This document shows positions 21,941-33,083 of a stretch of DNA of 64,000 nucleotides, one piece after another. Numbering within the stretch: position 1 is the first letter of the stretch; each line of letters begins with the position of its first letter. The stretch is from positions 1,426,001 to 1,490,000 of the forward strand of contig CP128857.1 of NCBI GenBank assembly GCA_030388725.1, read 5' to 3'. Under the pieces are notes generated by a model that had not been told where the DNA came from, searched no databases, and saw nothing but the letters and a program-made list of their open reading frames with translations. The translations under genes were made by a program, and so were the position numbers. Source of the DNA: Prodigiosinella aquatilis (lineage in GTDB: Bacteria > Pseudomonadota > Gammaproteobacteria > Enterobacterales > Enterobacteriaceae).

Positions 21941-22096
21941 TGATTATTTTTTCCATTTTTGGACCTCACTCGGCCATTTTTTATTATCTGAGATAGTGGA
22001 TTTTGCGATTGATGCGGGATCGTACTTATGTGGCATTTCGTTTCTACGAGACGGCCCGTATAATTCCATCCTTTCAGTTAGGATGCTGGGGTTAAC

Positions 22097-23419
22097 GTGA
22101 AGCAACTTTCAGGCTTGTTGCAACGCATGCAGAAAGAATTAAGTAAACCATTGCCAAAGAAAGCCGGCTTTCGGCCCATTACATTGTCGATGACGCTGAC
22201 TGAAACCTCCTTATCACTGGCATGGTTGGCGTCACAGCCCTTGTACCCCCAATTTTACTGGCAGCACCGTCAGGATGATGAAGACGCCGCCGTGTGTGGC
22301 CAGGCCTGTAACTTCAATAATATTGGAGAAGCAGAAACGTTTTTGCAGCAGCATACGGCTGATAACCGTGTTCGTATCTGGGGGTTGAATGCTTTCGGGC
22401 AACAGCAGCAGGACGGAGAGCAGATAGCGAGCTACCTGTTCTTGCCACGTATTGCGCTATTGCGACAGGGTAATCTGTTGCAGGTGTGCGTTAACCTGTT
22501 CAGTGACACATCGTTGCAGGATGATGCGCATCAGGCTCTGGCGTTTATGCGCCAGCTTGTCCCATTACACGTCCTACCGCCGCTATATGCGGTAATTAAG
22601 CACACGCAGCACCAACCTGATCGCCAGCAGTGGATCGATATGTTGCACCACGCGCTGGAAGACATTAACGCTGGCAAAATGGAAAAGGTAGTTCCTGCTC
22701 GGGCGACCACCCTGACGCTGGATACGCCGTTGCGGGCGACAACGTTTATGGCCGCCAGTCGTGCAGTCAATCATCGCTGTTATCACTTTATGCTGGCGTT
22801 TGATGCCCATCAGGCTTTTCTGGGGTCCAGCCCCGAACGTTTGTATCTCCGTCAGATAAATCAACTGGAAACAGAAGCCCTTGCTGGGACCGTAGCCAGT
22901 GATCGGGACGACAGGCGCGCGGCAGAACTGGCCGACTGGTTGATGAATGATGTGAAAAACCAGTGTGAAAACATGCTGGTGGTGGACGATATCTGCCAGC
23001 GCTTGCGTCAGTCGGCACTGACGCTGGATGTAATGCGACCTGAGGTTGTTCGTTTGCGCAAAGTTCAGCATCTGCGACGGTCCATTCAGGTAACATTGCG
23101 TGAAGCTTCGGACCGTGTCTGCCTCCACCTGCTACAGCCCACTGCGGCGGTGGCAGGATTACCGCGAGTAGCAGCCCGACAATTCTTGGCGCAGCATGAG
23201 CCGTTTGACCGTCGTTGGTACGCTGGATCTGCCGGTTATCTTTCCCGTCAGCAGTCGGAGTTTTGTGTGGCGCTACGCTCGGCAGATATCGCGGAAAATA
23301 TACTAACGCTGTATGCCGGTGCCGGTATTGTGGCTGGTTCTGATCCACAACAAGAGTGGCAGGAGCTGGAAAACAAGGCCGCTGGACTTAAATCGCTATT
23401 AGACGGTGATATGTCATAG
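22097..23419 (+). CDS. menF: Isochorismate synthase, menaquinone-specific
   Basis: Converts chorismate to isochorismate, first committed step of menaquinone synthesis. The 440-residue protein belongs to the chorismate-utilising family; the C-terminal half shows ALAGT (EALAGTVASDRDD), the KNQCEN motif and GAGIVAGSDPQQEW with the Mg-binding Glu region. The start is a GTG at 22097 preceded by GGATG-type ribosome site. It leads the men cluster, with a 106-bp gap to menD. Alternatives EntC/TrpE are excluded by the men neighbours. Confidence 0.93.
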   Translation: MKQLSGLLQRMQKELSKPLPKKAGFRPITLSMTLTETSLSLAWLASQPLYPQFYWQHRQDDEDAAVCGQACNFNNIGEAETFLQQHTADNRVRIWGLNAFGQQQQDGEQIASYLFLPRIALLRQGNLLQVCVNLFSDTSLQDDAHQALAFMRQLVPLHVLPPLYAVIKHTQHQPDRQQWIDMLHHALEDINAGKMEKVVPARATTLTLDTPLRATTFMAASRAVNHRCYHFMLAFDAHQAFLGSSPERLYLRQINQLETEALAGTVASDRDDRRAAELADWLMNDVKNQCENMLVVDDICQRLRQSALTLDVMRPEVVRLRKVQHLRRSIQVTLREASDRVCLHLLQPTAAVAGLPRVAARQFLAQHEPFDRRWYAGSAGYLSRQQSEFCVALRSADIAENILTLYAGAGIVAGSDPQQEWQELENKAAGLKSLLDGDMS

Positions 23420-23525
23420 TTTTGTTTTATGTTCGTTGTGCCAGTTGCTGGTTTATATCAAAGTCGATGGTACAGAAAAAATATAATTATGACTACAACC
23501 CGCAACCAGAGTTGTTGAGACGATC

Positions 23526-25202
23526 ATGTCCACAAATGTATTTAACCACCGCTGGGCTTCAGTGTTGTTCGAAGCGCTGACCCGTCACGGTGTACACCAT
23601 GTCTGCATCGCACCTGGCTCTCGATCTACGCCATTGACGCTTGTCGCCGCCAATCATCCGGCGTTGATTTGCCATACGCATTTTGATGAGCGTGGATTGG
23701 GACATCTGGCGTTAGGGCTGGCGAAGGCAGGACGTGAACCCGTCGCGATCGTTGTGACGTCGGGTACGGCAGCCGCCAACCTTTATCCGGCAGTGATAGA
23801 GGCGGGGTTGACCGGTGAACGATTGGTCGTATTGACCGCCGATCGTCCGCCAGAGCTAATTGACTGCGGGGCAAATCAGGCTATTCGTCAAGCAGGCATG
23901 TTTGCTTCACATCCGCAGCAAACACTGAGCCTGCCCCGTCCGACACCCGATATTTCTGCCTGTTGGCTGGTATCTGCCGTTGATAACGCCCTGACATCAC
24001 TTTCTTATGGCGCTGTGCATATCAATTGTCCATTTGCCGAACCACTCTATGGTGCTGATGACCCGGATATTTACCAGGATTGGCTGCAAACGCTGGGAGA
24101 CTGGTGGCGGGATGGTTCCCCCTGGCTGCGGGCGGATACTGCGCCGGCCGGGTGTATTATGCAGCCGGACTGGCTGTCATGGCAGAAGAAACGCGGTGTG
24201 GTCATCGTTGGGCGAGTGCCGGCAGAGCAGGGTGAAAAAATTGCCCATTGGGCACAACAGCTTGGTTGGCCACTGATTGGCGATGTTCTCTCACAAAGCG
24301 GACAGCCGTTGCCATGCGCAGATTTATGGTTGGCACACCCGCAGGCTGCGATTTTGCAACAGGCCGAACTGGTCGTGCAGTTTGGTGGTAGCCTGACCGG
24401 AAAACGGTTATTGCAATGGCAGGCAGCGAGCCAGCCGCTGGAATACTGGCTGGTTGATCCATTATCGGGGCGTCTTGACCCGGCCCAACATCGTGGGCGG
24501 CGACTGGTGGCTGATATCGGTGTCTGGCTGACGGCCCATCCTTCTTCCGCTCAGGCTCCCTGGGCGAAAGCACTCGACGACTGTGTCGGGCGAGTACATC
24601 AGCAGGTGGTTTCTCGACTGACTTTCGGTTTTGGTGAGGCGCAACTGGCGCATCGTGTTCCCGAATTGCTGCCTACAGATGGGCAATTTTTTGTGGGTAA
24701 CAGCCTGACTGTGCGTCTGGTGGATGCTTTGGCGCAATTGCCGGCTGGATATTCGGTTTACAGTAACCGTGGGGCTAGCGGTATTGACGGTCTGATTTCT
24801 ACGCTGGCTGGTGTGCAGCGGGCAAATGGTCGTCCGACACTGGGTATCATTGGCGATCTGTCGGCGCTTTATGATCTCAATGCGCTGGCGTTATTGCGTC
24901 AGGTGCCAGCACCCTTGGTGCTCATTGTGGTTAACAATAACGGTGGGCAGATATTTTCTCTGCTACCAACACCGCCAGAACAACGGGAAATGTTTTACTG
25001 TATGCCGCAGCAGGTGGAGTTCAGCCATGCGGCGGCGATGTTTGGCTTGCGTTATGTACGAGCGGAGAACTGGCAACAGGTAGAAGACGCGGTCACGCAA
25101 GGTTGGCAACAGTGCGACACTACCCTGTTGGAGGTGGTGGTAACGCCGAAAGCGGGGGCTGAAACGTTGAACCAGCTGCTTTCCGAGGTGGCATCATGGT
25201 AA
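23526..25202 (+). CDS. menD: SEPHCHC synthase (menaquinone pathway, ThDP enzyme)
   Basis: Thiamine-diphosphate enzyme that joins isochorismate and 2-oxoglutarate to form SEPHCHC. The 558-residue protein has the N-terminal pyrimidine-binding domain with the conserved Glu region ([10 protein letters not shown] near residue 32), a central Rossmann domain and a C-terminal PP domain with the [10 protein letters not shown]...NNNGG metal/ThDP motif (about 440-475). E. coli MenD is 556 residues. Its stop overlaps the menH start by 7 nt. Confidence 0.97.
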   Translation: MSTNVFNHRWASVLFEALTRHGVHHVCIAPGSRSTPLTLVAANHPALICHTHFDERGLGHLALGLAKAGREPVAIVVTSGTAAANLYPAVIEAGLTGERLVVLTADRPPELIDCGANQAIRQAGMFASHPQQTLSLPRPTPDISACWLVSAVDNALTSLSYGAVHINCPFAEPLYGADDPDIYQDWLQTLGDWWRDGSPWLRADTAPAGCIMQPDWLSWQKKRGVVIVGRVPAEQGEKIAHWAQQLGWPLIGDVLSQSGQPLPCADLWLAHPQAAILQQAELVVQFGGSLTGKRLLQWQAASQPLEYWLVDPLSGRLDPAQHRGRRLVADIGVWLTAHPSSAQAPWAKALDDCVGRVHQQVVSRLTFGFGEAQLAHRVPELLPTDGQFFVGNSLTVRLVDALAQLPAGYSVYSNRGASGIDGLISTLAGVQRANGRPTLGIIGDLSALYDLNALALLRQVPAPLVLIVVNNNGGQIFSLLPTPPEQREMFYCMPQQVEFSHAAAMFGLRYVRAENWQQVEDAVTQGWQQCDTTLLEVVVTPKAGAETLNQLLSEVASW

Positions 25203-25975
25203 TACATTGCCAGAAAATCGGAGCGGCGCAGCCAGGGCAACCATGGCTGGTGTTCCTGCATGGGTTGCTTGGCAGCGGTGAAGATTGGCAAGCGCTACTG
25301 CCATTTTTGCAGGATCGTCCGGTGTTACTGGTGGATCTTCCCGGTCACGGTGCGTCTCGATGGGTCGCGGCGGACAGTTTTGCTACGGCTAGCCAACAGT
25401 TGCAAGACCTGTTGGTTCAGCAATCGGTGACGGATTATTGGCTGCTGGGGTATTCGTTGGGTGGCCGTCTCGCCATGTATCACGCATGCCAGCGTGATGA
25501 CCCCGGGCTACGTGGATTACTGGTGGAGGGCGGGCATCCCGGTCTGGCCGATGTCGCGCAGCGGGAAGCACGGCAACAGCATGATGCACACTGGGCGGCG
25601 CGTTTTCGCACCGAGCCGTTGCAGCAGGTATTACCGGACTGGTACATGCAGCCGGTATTTGCCGATCTGAACAAAATGCAGCGTGACGCGCTGACTGAAC
25701 GGCGCAGCCACAACCATGGCCCCGCTGTGGCGAGTATGATGGAGGCAACTTCGTTGTCCCGCCAGCCGTGGCTGGTGGATAAACTGCGCCAGCTTCGCGT
25801 GCCGTTTGGCTACCTGTGTGGCGACAATGATAACAAATTTCAGGCGTTGGCAGCACAATATCAATTACCGCTCTTGAGCGTGGCCAATGCCGGTCATAAC
25901 GCTCATCAGGCGAATCCGGCGGACTATGCCGCACGGATTCGTTGGTTTATTTCGCATCCCTCTAAGGAACAATGA
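25196..25975 (+). CDS. menH: SHCHC synthase (alpha/beta hydrolase)
   Basis: Removes pyruvate from SEPHCHC to give SHCHC. The 259-residue alpha/beta-hydrolase has the oxyanion region [17 protein letters not shown], the nucleophile Ser in GYSLGGR and the catalytic His in NAGHNAHQ near the C-terminus. It sits between menD and menB with overlaps or near-overlaps on both sides, the standard enterobacterial men order. Confidence 0.95.
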   Translation: MVIHCQKIGAAQPGQPWLVFLHGLLGSGEDWQALLPFLQDRPVLLVDLPGHGASRWVAADSFATASQQLQDLLVQQSVTDYWLLGYSLGGRLAMYHACQRDDPGLRGLLVEGGHPGLADVAQREARQQHDAHWAARFRTEPLQQVLPDWYMQPVFADLNKMQRDALTERRSHNHGPAVASMMEATSLSRQPWLVDKLRQLRVPFGYLCGDNDNKFQALAAQYQLPLLSVANAGHNAHQANPADYAARIRWFISHPSKEQ

Positions 25976-25977
25976 CT

Positions 25978-26835
25978 ATGCTGTATCCCAGTGAAGAACT
26001 GCTTTATGCCCCGGTAGAATGGCATGATTGCAGCGGTGATTTTGTCGATATTCTTTATCACAAATCGGTTGATGGTATCGCTAAAATCACTATTAATCGC
26101 CCTCAGGTACGTAACGCTTTCCGTCCACAAACAGTGAAAGAGATGATGCAGGCGCTGGAAAACGCCCGTTATGACGACGGCATTGGCACTGTTATTCTGA
26201 CGGGCGCCGGGGATAAAGCGTTTTGTTCTGGTGGCGATCAGAAAGTCCGTGGCGACTACGGTGGTTATCAGGATGACAGCGGTGTTCACCATCTGAATGT
26301 GCTGGATTTTCAACGCCAGATTCGAACCTGCCCAAAACCCGTGGTGGCAATGGTCGCCGGTTACTCCATCGGTGGCGGGCATGTGCTGCATATGATGTGT
26401 GACCTGACCATTGCGGCTGAAAATGCCATTTTCGGCCAGACTGGTCCGCGAGTGGGATCGTTTGATGGTGGATGGGGAGCATCGTACATGGCGCGCATCG
26501 TCGGTCAGAAAAAGGCCCGTGAAATCTGGTTTCTGTGCCGTCAGTATGATGCGCAGCAAGCGCTGGACATGGGGTTGGTCAATACAGTGGTTCCGTTGGC
26601 TGAGCTGGAAAAAGAGACCGTGCGCTGGTGTCGTGAAATGCTGCAAAACAGCCCAATGGCGTTGCGTTGCCTGAAAGCGGCATTGAATGCGGACTGTGAT
26701 GGTCAGGCCGGATTACAAGAATTGGCGGGTAACGCCACCATGCTGTTCTATATGACGGATGAAGGACAGGAAGGTCGTAACGCCTTTAATGAAAAACGGC
26801 AGCCTGACTTCAGCAAATTCCGGCGGAATCCATAA
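25978..26835 (+). CDS. menB: 1,4-dihydroxy-2-naphthoyl-CoA synthase
   Basis: Crotonase-family enzyme that cyclises o-succinylbenzoyl-CoA to DHNA-CoA. Signatures are [14 protein letters not shown], the oxyanion Gly in [18 protein letters not shown] and GSFDGGWG; the protein is nearly identical to E. coli MenB. I use ATG 25978 (285 residues, as in E. coli, and 9 nt from AAGGA) over an in-frame ATG at 25972, which is only 3 nt from that site. Its stop overlaps the menC start. Confidence 0.96.
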   Translation: MLYPSEELLYAPVEWHDCSGDFVDILYHKSVDGIAKITINRPQVRNAFRPQTVKEMMQALENARYDDGIGTVILTGAGDKAFCSGGDQKVRGDYGGYQDDSGVHHLNVLDFQRQIRTCPKPVVAMVAGYSIGGGHVLHMMCDLTIAAENAIFGQTGPRVGSFDGGWGASYMARIVGQKKAREIWFLCRQYDAQQALDMGLVNTVVPLAELEKETVRWCREMLQNSPMALRCLKAALNADCDGQAGLQELAGNATMLFYMTDEGQEGRNAFNEKRQPDFSKFRRNP

Positions 26836-27806
26836 TGCGTAAGGTAACTCTCTATCGTTACAGCGTGCCGATGGATGCCGGCGTCGTGCTGCGTAACCAG
26901 CGTCTGAAAACCCGTGACGGATTAATTGTCTGCCTGCAACAGAATGGACAGCAGGGCTGGGGTGAAATTGCGCCTCTGCCGCAGTTCAGTATCGAAACGC
27001 TGGCCGAAGCGGAAACAGCAGTTCTTGAGCAATTACCGCGGTGGCTGGCCGGTGACAGGGTGTCTGACTCGTTACCGCCGTCTGTCGCTTTCGGACTGAG
27101 CTGTGCGTTGGCGGAGTTGTCGCAGCAGTTACCCATTGAGGCGGACTACCGTAAAGTGCCGCTGTGCAGCGGCGATCCAGACGAGTTGTTTGCCATGTTG
27201 CAAGGGTTGCCAGGCGACAAAGTGGCCAAGGTCAAAGTCGGATTGTATGAAGCGGTACGTGACGGCATGGTGGTCAGCGTATTGCTGGAGGCGTTGCCTG
27301 ATCTCTCGTTGCGTTTGGATGCTAACCGTAGTTGGACACGGATCAAGGCTGATGGCTTTGCCCGTTATGTCGCTCCAGAACTGCGTTCACGGATTGCGTT
27401 TCTGGAAGAGCCTTGCAAAACCCGTGAGGAGTCTCGTGATTTTGCGCTGACAACCGGGATCAATATTGCCTGGGATGAAAGCGTGCGCGAGGCGGACTTT
27501 CAAGTGGAAGCTGAACCGGGCGTTAGCGCCATTATTATTAAGCCAACCTTGATCGGCAGTATCGCTCGCTGCCAGCAATTGGTACATCAGGCCCATCAGG
27601 CAGGATTAACGGCGGTCATCAGTTCCAGTATTGAATCTAGTCTGGGATTGACACAACTGGCGCGCCTGGCAGGGTGGCTAACGCCATTGACCATACCGGG
27701 GCTCGACACACTGGATCTGATGCAGGCGCAGATTGTCCGCCGTTGGCCTGATAGTGCGTTGCCGTTACTGGATGTCGGTCAACTGGACGTGGTATGGCAA
27801 TCTTGA
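26835..27806 (+). CDS. menC: o-Succinylbenzoate synthase
   Basis: Enolase-superfamily dehydratase forming o-succinylbenzoate from SHCHC. The 323-residue protein shows the KxK general base (KVKVG), metal ligands in LRLDANRSW, the EEP ligand (FLEEPC) and DES (AWDESVRE), and the final Lys in IIIKPTLIG. Length matches E. coli (320). The start overlaps the menB stop as TAATG. Confidence 0.95.
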   Translation: MRKVTLYRYSVPMDAGVVLRNQRLKTRDGLIVCLQQNGQQGWGEIAPLPQFSIETLAEAETAVLEQLPRWLAGDRVSDSLPPSVAFGLSCALAELSQQLPIEADYRKVPLCSGDPDELFAMLQGLPGDKVAKVKVGLYEAVRDGMVVSVLLEALPDLSLRLDANRSWTRIKADGFARYVAPELRSRIAFLEEPCKTREESRDFALTTGINIAWDESVREADFQVEAEPGVSAIIIKPTLIGSIARCQQLVHQAHQAGLTAVISSSIESSLGLTQLARLAGWLTPLTIPGLDTLDLMQAQIVRRWPDSALPLLDVGQLDVVWQS

Positions 27807-29182
27807 ACGACTGGCCCTGGCACGTATGGGCCAGTCGCTGTCCACAAGCGACGGCGTTGATCGTTGAGGATACGGACTGGAGCTGGCAGCAGCTGGCCGG
27901 GTATCTTGATGATCTCTCAGCTAATTTTGTGCAGCAGGGCGTTGTCCCTGGCTGTGGTGTGGCGCTGCGAGGAAAAAACAGCAGTGAGATGCTGTTGTGT
28001 TATCTGGCCCTGCTGCAATGCGGAGCGCGATTGTTGCCGCTCAATCCACAACTGCCTAATGTCTTGACCGATGAACTGTTGATCGCGCTGAATATTGATT
28101 TTGCGCTTTGCCTGAAAAATCAATCCTGGCCTGTTGGTATCAGGCGACTCCACTTAACAACGTCAGTAGTACTCAGACCGCCATCCAGGCTGGAGTGGCA
28201 ATCGCAGCGATTTGCCACGATGACGCTAACGTCTGGATCGAGTGGCATGCCCAAAGCGGCGGTACATCACTACGCTGCGCATCTGGCCAGTGCGGAAGGT
28301 GTGTTGCAACTGATGTCATTCGGGCCGGGAGAACGCTGGTTATTATCGTTACCGCTGTTTCATGTTTCCGGTCAGGGCATTGTCTGGCGTTGGCTGGTGG
28401 CTGGTGCGACGCTGGTGGTTCGACCTTCCCGGCCATTACCTGTGGCATTGTGGGATTGTACCCATGCTTCGCTGGTGCCTACCCAACTGTGGCGCCTGTT
28501 GTCGCAGAACGAGAGACCGCAAACATTGAAAAACGTGTTGTTGGGCGGTGCGATGATCCCACAATTACTGACGCAGCAGGCCGAGGCTCAAGGGATTCGC
28601 TGCTGGTGTGGTTATGGCCTGACCGAGCTGGCTTCCACTGTTTGTGCCAAGCGTGCGGATGGGCGTCCTGGTGTAGGGAGCGTACTGGCCGGTCGGGAAG
28701 TCCGCTTGCTCAATGACGAAATTTTGCTGCGCGGCAGCAGTCTGGCATCGGGATACTGGCGAGATGGTCGGTTAATCCCGCTGACTGATGATGATGGCTG
28801 GTTTCATACTCGTGATCGTGGCTGTCAGGAACAGGCTGAATGGCGTATTCTCGGGCGGTTGGATAATCAGTTTTTTAGTGCCGGAGAAGGAATCCAGCCT
28901 GAAGATGTGGAAGCGGTGCTGTTGCGACATCCCGCTGTTGAATATGCTTGTGTGGTGCCAGTGGATGATGAGGAGTTTGGCCATCGGCCAGTAGCCGTTG
29001 TTGCAGTGACAGAAGACGTGGCGCTGGAAAGCCTGCGTGATTGGTTGTCACCACAGTTGGCCGGATTTCAACGCCCGATAGCTTACTACCATCTACCTCT
29101 GGAATTAAAAACCGGCGGCATTAAAATTTCCCGTCAGCAAGTGAAAACCTGGGTGCAGCGGCAACGAGCATCATGCGGCTGA
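27794..29182 (+). CDS. menE: o-Succinylbenzoate-CoA ligase
   Basis: ANL-superfamily enzyme that adenylates o-succinylbenzoate and forms its CoA thioester. The 462-residue protein has the P-loop-like [15 protein letters not shown] (about 141-155), [10 protein letters not shown] and the hinge GRLDNQF. It overlaps menC by 13 nt and ends the men cluster. E. coli MenE is 451 residues. Confidence 0.95.
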   Translation: MAILNDWPWHVWASRCPQATALIVEDTDWSWQQLAGYLDDLSANFVQQGVVPGCGVALRGKNSSEMLLCYLALLQCGARLLPLNPQLPNVLTDELLIALNIDFALCLKNQSWPVGIRRLHLTTSVVLRPPSRLEWQSQRFATMTLTSGSSGMPKAAVHHYAAHLASAEGVLQLMSFGPGERWLLSLPLFHVSGQGIVWRWLVAGATLVVRPSRPLPVALWDCTHASLVPTQLWRLLSQNERPQTLKNVLLGGAMIPQLLTQQAEAQGIRCWCGYGLTELASTVCAKRADGRPGVGSVLAGREVRLLNDEILLRGSSLASGYWRDGRLIPLTDDDGWFHTRDRGCQEQAEWRILGRLDNQFFSAGEGIQPEDVEAVLLRHPAVEYACVVPVDDEEFGHRPVAVVAVTEDVALESLRDWLSPQLAGFQRPIAYYHLPLELKTGGIKISRQQVKTWVQRQRASCG

Positions 29183-29242
29183 GCAGGCGTATATTCATGT
29201 GGGCGAATACGCCGCTCTGAGCGACAATGGCCCATAAATTCA

Positions 29243-29263
29243 GATAGCCTCGTCGAGGCTATC
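29243..29263 (+). other. Perfect hairpin between menE and yfaZ
   Basis: A 9-bp stem GATAGCCTC/GAGGCTATC with a 3-nt loop lies 60 bp after menE. The downstream bases are GTGGCACGTTTTATG, so the U-tract is delayed. It may end men transcription or protect the 3' end. Confidence 0.45.
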
Positions 29264-29311
29264 GTGGCACGTTTTATGTGCGTTTAATCTACTGTTTTAA
29301 GGATTTTTATA

Positions 29312-29857
29312 ATGAAAAAGTTCGTGATTGCCTGTGCAGGGAGCCTGCTGCTTGCCACAGCATCGGCTCAGGCCGTCAGTGTTTCAGGAGAAGCCGGCAG
29401 TGATTATGTGGGAGCTAGCGCCGGGTTTGGACTGCCAGTCCCTGGGCTGTCCGGAAATGTGGGTTGGGGACATAATAGCGATCACAGTAATGACTCCTAC
29501 AGCCTGGGACTAGGTTACACATTTAGTCTGAGTAATGCCTCTTTGACCGTGGGAGCGAAAGGGGTGTATATGAACCAGAACCATTTTGACGATGGTTATG
29601 GTGTTGCGCTGGGCGGTGGGTTGCAGATACCGTTGAACAGTTCATTCTCGCTTTATGGTGAGGGTTATTATTCACCGGATGCGTTCTCCAGCCATGTTGA
29701 TCATTATGTGGAAGCCAAAGCCGGGGTGCGTTGGCAGGTATTCCGTCCGTTGTCTGTTGATGTCGGTTATCGTTATATCAATATGGCGTCGGGTGAAAGT
29801 GATAATGATAATAAAGTTGCCGATACTGCATATGTGGGGCTGGGCCTGAGTTTTTAA
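29312..29857 (+). CDS. yfaZ: YfaZ-family outer-membrane beta-barrel protein
   Basis: The 181-residue protein has a signal peptide (MKKFVIACAGSLLLATASAQA) and then Gly- and aromatic-rich alternating strands ending in GLGLSF, the C-terminal Phe typical of outer-membrane barrels. It resembles E. coli YfaZ (180 residues) along its length, including the YYSPD and RWxxxRPLSVxxGYRY segments. Function is unknown. Its place between the men genes and yfaY is as in E. coli. Confidence 0.9.
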   Translation: MKKFVIACAGSLLLATASAQAVSVSGEAGSDYVGASAGFGLPVPGLSGNVGWGHNSDHSNDSYSLGLGYTFSLSNASLTVGAKGVYMNQNHFDDGYGVALGGGLQIPLNSSFSLYGEGYYSPDAFSSHVDHYVEAKAGVRWQVFRPLSVDVGYRYINMASGESDNDNKVADTAYVGLGLSF

Positions 29858-29889
29858 CGCAGTACAGCGAAGATTGCGAAAAAAAGGGG

Positions 29890-29914
29890 AGGGTTAATTG
29901 CTCACCCTTTTTTT
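29890..29914 (+). terminator. Likely terminator of yfaZ
   Basis: A short stem AGGGT/ACCCT, extendable by A-T pairs, is followed by a run of seven T residues 32 bp after yfaZ. Confidence 0.6.
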
Positions 29915-30055
29915 GTATCTGTCAACCAACGGAAGAGCAGTGGTTTTTTAACGGGGCACGATTCTCCCTAGTGTTTTCATCAATAATTAAAACAAGCGTT
30001 GTATTTGAACCGGTGACTTTTTAAAGTGACTGAAAACCATCACGGGGAATAACGA

Positions 30056-31249
30056 ATGCTTAGGGTTGAGATGCTGTGTACGGGTGATGAAGTGCTGCAC
30101 GGTCAGATTGTGGATACCAACGCGGCATGGCTGGCTGACTATTTGTTCCAGCAGGGATTACCGATGTCGAGCCGTATGACGGTAGGAGATGATCTTGACG
30201 CGCTGGCCACCGCGCTGACCCAGCGGAGCCAGTTTGCCGATGTACTGATTGTCAACGGTGGACTGGGGCCGACCAGTGATGATTTGAGTTCACTTGCTGC
30301 GGCTACCGCCGCGGGTGAAACGCTGGTCGAACATCCAGAGTGGATTGCCCGAATGGAAGCGTTTTTTACCGGACGCAATCGGGTCATGGCACCCAGCAAC
30401 CGCAAGCAGGCACAGATCCCGGCGAGTGCCGAACTGGTGGATAATCCGGTGGGAACCGCTTGTGGCTTTGCCCTGACGCTAAATCAATGTCTGATGTTTT
30501 TTACTCCGGGCGTGCCATCTGAATTTAAAGTGATGGTAGAACAACAAATTATGCCGCGACTGCGGCAGCGTTTTGAGGTGGCTGATGCGCCGTTGTGTCT
30601 GCGTTTAACCACTTTTGGTCGGTCTGAAAGTGATCTTGCCAACCAGTTGGATGGTTTGCTGTTGCCTGAAGGATCGGTGCTGGGTTATCGCTCGTCTATG
30701 CCGATTATTGAACTGAAGCTGACCGGGCCGGCGTCGCAGCGTCATGCGATGGAAACCGTATGGGAGCAGGTGCGTCAGGTTGCCGGTGAAAATATGGTTT
30801 TTGAAGGGACGGAAGGATTACCGGCACAGTTGGCTCGCCGGTTGGATGAGCGTCAACTGTGTGTGGCAGTCAGTGAACAGTTTACCGCGGGATTGCTCAA
30901 CTGGCAGTTGCAGTCAGCCAATGTCCCGTTGGCGGGAGGCGAGTTATTGACCATGAGAAGCCAGCCTGATCTGCCATTTCTGGCGGAGCAGACCTGCCAA
31001 CTGGCTGCCCGTCATAACGCACCACTGGCACTATATATAGGGGCGTTACAGGATGATCGATTGTCACTGGCGTTACACACGCCGGACGGCACTTTTGCCC
31101 AGACCATTCAGTTTACTGTTCAGCGCCATAGTCTGAAAATCCATCAGGAAGTGGTAGCGATGCTGGCGATGAATATGATGCGTCGATGGTTAAATGGCTG
31201 GTCGGTATATGGTGGTCACGGTTGGATCACGGTACTGGAGACGCTGTAA
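30056..31249 (+). CDS. yfaY: CinA-like protein YfaY
   Basis: The 397-residue protein has the N-terminal MoCF/MoaB-like domain of CinA (TGDEVLHGQIVDTNAAWLA and NGGLGPTSDDLS) and a C-terminal CinA-like domain (about 255-395). The family's enzymatically studied members are NMN deamidases, but in E. coli YfaY that activity is not clearly shown, so I infer no substrate. The EQFTAGLL segment replaces the SES(C)TGG type active-site motif of true deamidases, which suggests the C-terminal domain may be inactive. Confidence 0.87.
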   Translation: MLRVEMLCTGDEVLHGQIVDTNAAWLADYLFQQGLPMSSRMTVGDDLDALATALTQRSQFADVLIVNGGLGPTSDDLSSLAAATAAGETLVEHPEWIARMEAFFTGRNRVMAPSNRKQAQIPASAELVDNPVGTACGFALTLNQCLMFFTPGVPSEFKVMVEQQIMPRLRQRFEVADAPLCLRLTTFGRSESDLANQLDGLLLPEGSVLGYRSSMPIIELKLTGPASQRHAMETVWEQVRQVAGENMVFEGTEGLPAQLARRLDERQLCVAVSEQFTAGLLNWQLQSANVPLAGGELLTMRSQPDLPFLAEQTCQLAARHNAPLALYIGALQDDRLSLALHTPDGTFAQTIQFTVQRHSLKIHQEVVAMLAMNMMRRWLNGWSVYGGHGWITVLETL

Positions 31250-31320
31250 ATCAGTATCAGTGTTTGCCCGGAGGTCGGTGACAGGTCTTGATCTTGTGTC
31301 ACTCCCGGCTCGCATACTGA

Positions 31321-31343
31321 ACCCGCCATTGCGGCGGGTTTTT
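31321..31343 (+). terminator. Rho-independent terminator of yfaY
   Basis: ACCCGCC/GGCGGGT with a 5-nt loop and five T residues, between the converging yfaY and cnoX. Confidence 0.85.
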
Positions 31344-31354
31344 ATCGTCAGGGA

Positions 31355-32215
31355 TTAGTACAGCATAGAGTACAGTTGGCGGCGATAGCGGGCAGCCAGC
31401 GCATCCCCAGTTCCTAATGCTGCCATGATGTCCATCAGGGTTTTACGTGCGCTACCGTCAGCGGCCGACATATCTTTCTTCAGCACATTCATCAGCAATT
31501 CCAGGGCTTCTTCGTTGCGCCCGACCTGATGCAGTTGCAGCCCTAATTGCACCACCAACTCCGCATTATCTGGATTAGCGTCCAATTGTTGTTGTAACAG
31601 CTGAATTTCCGGCGTATCTGCTGCCTGTTTCATCAATTCTATTTTTGCCACCAGACCGTGATAGCGGGTATCCTGATCCTGTAACGGGATTTTGGCCAGC
31701 ACCGCTTCCGCGTCTTCAGCTCGATTAAGCTGAATCTGTACTTCAGCCAGTAGCAGCGCGATGTCACTGCGCTTTGGATCCAATTGCCAGGCGTGTTTCA
31801 GCAACGGCATCGCTTCCGGCAGTTTACCTTCCTGAATCAATTGTTGGGCTTCAGCCGTTTTCAGATCTTCTTCTCTCGGCAGCACGCGCAGCAGCAATTC
31901 GCGGATAGCCTCTTCTGGCTGCGGTCCTTGTAAACCATCTACCGGCTGACCATCTTTAAATAAATATAGGGTAGGGATGGCACGTAACCCGAACTGGGCG
32001 GCCACGCGTTGTTCCGCATCACAGTCAACTTTGGCCAGTGTAAACTGGCCGGTATACTCGCGAGCCAGTTTGTCCAGCACTAGCCCCAGTTCCTGACAGT
32101 GTTGGCTATGGGCAGACCAGAAATAAAACAGCACCGGCGCATTCATGGATTGTTCCAGCACCTGATGCAGATTGGTTTCGTTAATTTCAATAACGTTGGC
32201 GTGTTGTTCTGGCAT
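31355..32215 (-). CDS. cnoX: Thioredoxin-like chaperedoxin CnoX (YbbN)
   Basis: Holdase and redox protector that hands clients to GroEL and DnaK under oxidative (bleach) stress in E. coli. The thioredoxin fold (about residues 8-115) carries SQHC in place of the CGPC active site, as in E. coli YbbN; TPR-like helices fill about 120-286. I start at ATG 32215 (286 residues, E. coli 284) because an upstream in-frame ATG adds eight residues without homologous counterpart. It is last in the tesA-ybbO-cnoX run. Confidence 0.93.
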   Translation of the reverse strand: MPEQHANVIEINETNLHQVLEQSMNAPVLFYFWSAHSQHCQELGLVLDKLAREYTGQFTLAKVDCDAEQRVAAQFGLRAIPTLYLFKDGQPVDGLQGPQPEEAIRELLLRVLPREEDLKTAEAQQLIQEGKLPEAMPLLKHAWQLDPKRSDIALLLAEVQIQLNRAEDAEAVLAKIPLQDQDTRYHGLVAKIELMKQAADTPEIQLLQQQLDANPDNAELVVQLGLQLHQVGRNEEALELLMNVLKKDMSAADGSARKTLMDIMAALGTGDALAARYRRQLYSMLY

Positions 32216-32278
32216 GGAATTCTCTCTTATCCGTTTCAATTAGTTATGGGGGACAAATGCCACCATTTCAAGCCCGTA

Positions 32279-33055
32279 TCAGGAACGGGTGCGTAACAGG
32301 TGATCCAGTGCACGTCCGGGGAGCAAGCGCCGTAACCATGAAAGCGCATAGGCTATCAGCGTCACCGGATAACGTAACTTGGGGTGTGAGCTTTCCAGTG
32401 CATGCTGCAATTTGGGTAGCACGGCTTCTGGCGGTAAGGTAAAACGTCTGGCAATACCGGGATTGGTCACCGGTTTGTCGGTTTGAGTCTGGCTGACATT
32501 GTCTGTGAAACGCGTAGCCAGTGGCCCGGGTTCAATCAGTGATACGTGAAGACCGCTGCCATACAACTCCATACGCAATGCATCAGACCAGGCTTCCAGC
32601 GCATATTTGCTGGCAGCATAGGCACCGCGGCCAGGCGTGACTACCAATCCCATTACCGAGCTGGTCTGGATGATCCGTCCTTCGCCGTATGGCAGCATGG
32701 CGGGGAGCAACAGTTGTGTCAATTGATGGGTGCCGAACAGATTACTGGAAAACTGTTGTTCCAGCTGCTGGCGTGAAAGGGTGCTAAGCGGTCCGTATAA
32801 GCCATAACCGGCGTTATTGAACAGCGCGTAAAGCCGGTTATCGGTCAAGGTTATCACCTGGGCCGCCGCCCGTTCCACGCTGTCTGGGTCATCAAGATCG
32901 AGTTCGATACCTTCCAGGCCCAGCGTAGTCATCCGGACAACATCTTCTGACCGCCGACAGGTAGCCAGCACCCGATAACCGCGTTGTTGCAGATACTGCG
33001 CCGCAATCAGACCGATGCCGCTGGAACAGCCGGTAATTAAAACCGCTTTTTGCAT
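32279..33055 (-). CDS. ybbO: Short-chain dehydrogenase YbbO
   Basis: A 258-residue SDR with the NAD(P)-binding TGCSSGIG (about 8-15), NNAGYG (about 85-90), catalytic Ser in SSVMG and the YAASK pair (Tyr/Lys) near 145-149. E. coli YbbO is an NADP-dependent aldehyde reductase. It lies 28 bp after tesA and 63 bp before cnoX on the same strand. Confidence 0.93.
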   Translation of the reverse strand: MQKAVLITGCSSGIGLIAAQYLQQRGYRVLATCRRSEDVVRMTTLGLEGIELDLDDPDSVERAAAQVITLTDNRLYALFNNAGYGLYGPLSTLSRQQLEQQFSSNLFGTHQLTQLLLPAMLPYGEGRIIQTSSVMGLVVTPGRGAYAASKYALEAWSDALRMELYGSGLHVSLIEPGPLATRFTDNVSQTQTDKPVTNPGIARRFTLPPEAVLPKLQHALESSHPKLRYPVTLIAYALSWLRRLLPGRALDHLLRTRS

Positions 33056-33083
33056 AACTTTACCTAACTAAAAGCCCTAAATA

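Larger units (their letters stand above)
20898..22096. other. 1.2 kb gene-free region with repeats
   Basis: Contents from left to right: the promoter side of the MFS gene, two adjoining ERIC elements (21046-21372), a minus-strand terminator (21391-21414) with an upstream promoter-like TATAAT at 21520-21515, about 400 bp of strongly AT-rich DNA without a credible ORF, and an ERIC end fragment (21897-21940). The menF promoter must lie in the last 100 bp. Confidence 0.6.

Noticed and set aside
22583..23348. Two antisense ORFs above 180 codons within menF
   Set aside because: Composition follows menF third-position bias; there is no independent start signal.
28108..28716. 202-codon ORF in a second frame of menE
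   Set aside because: It overlaps the intact menE frame on the same strand and has no recognisable domain.
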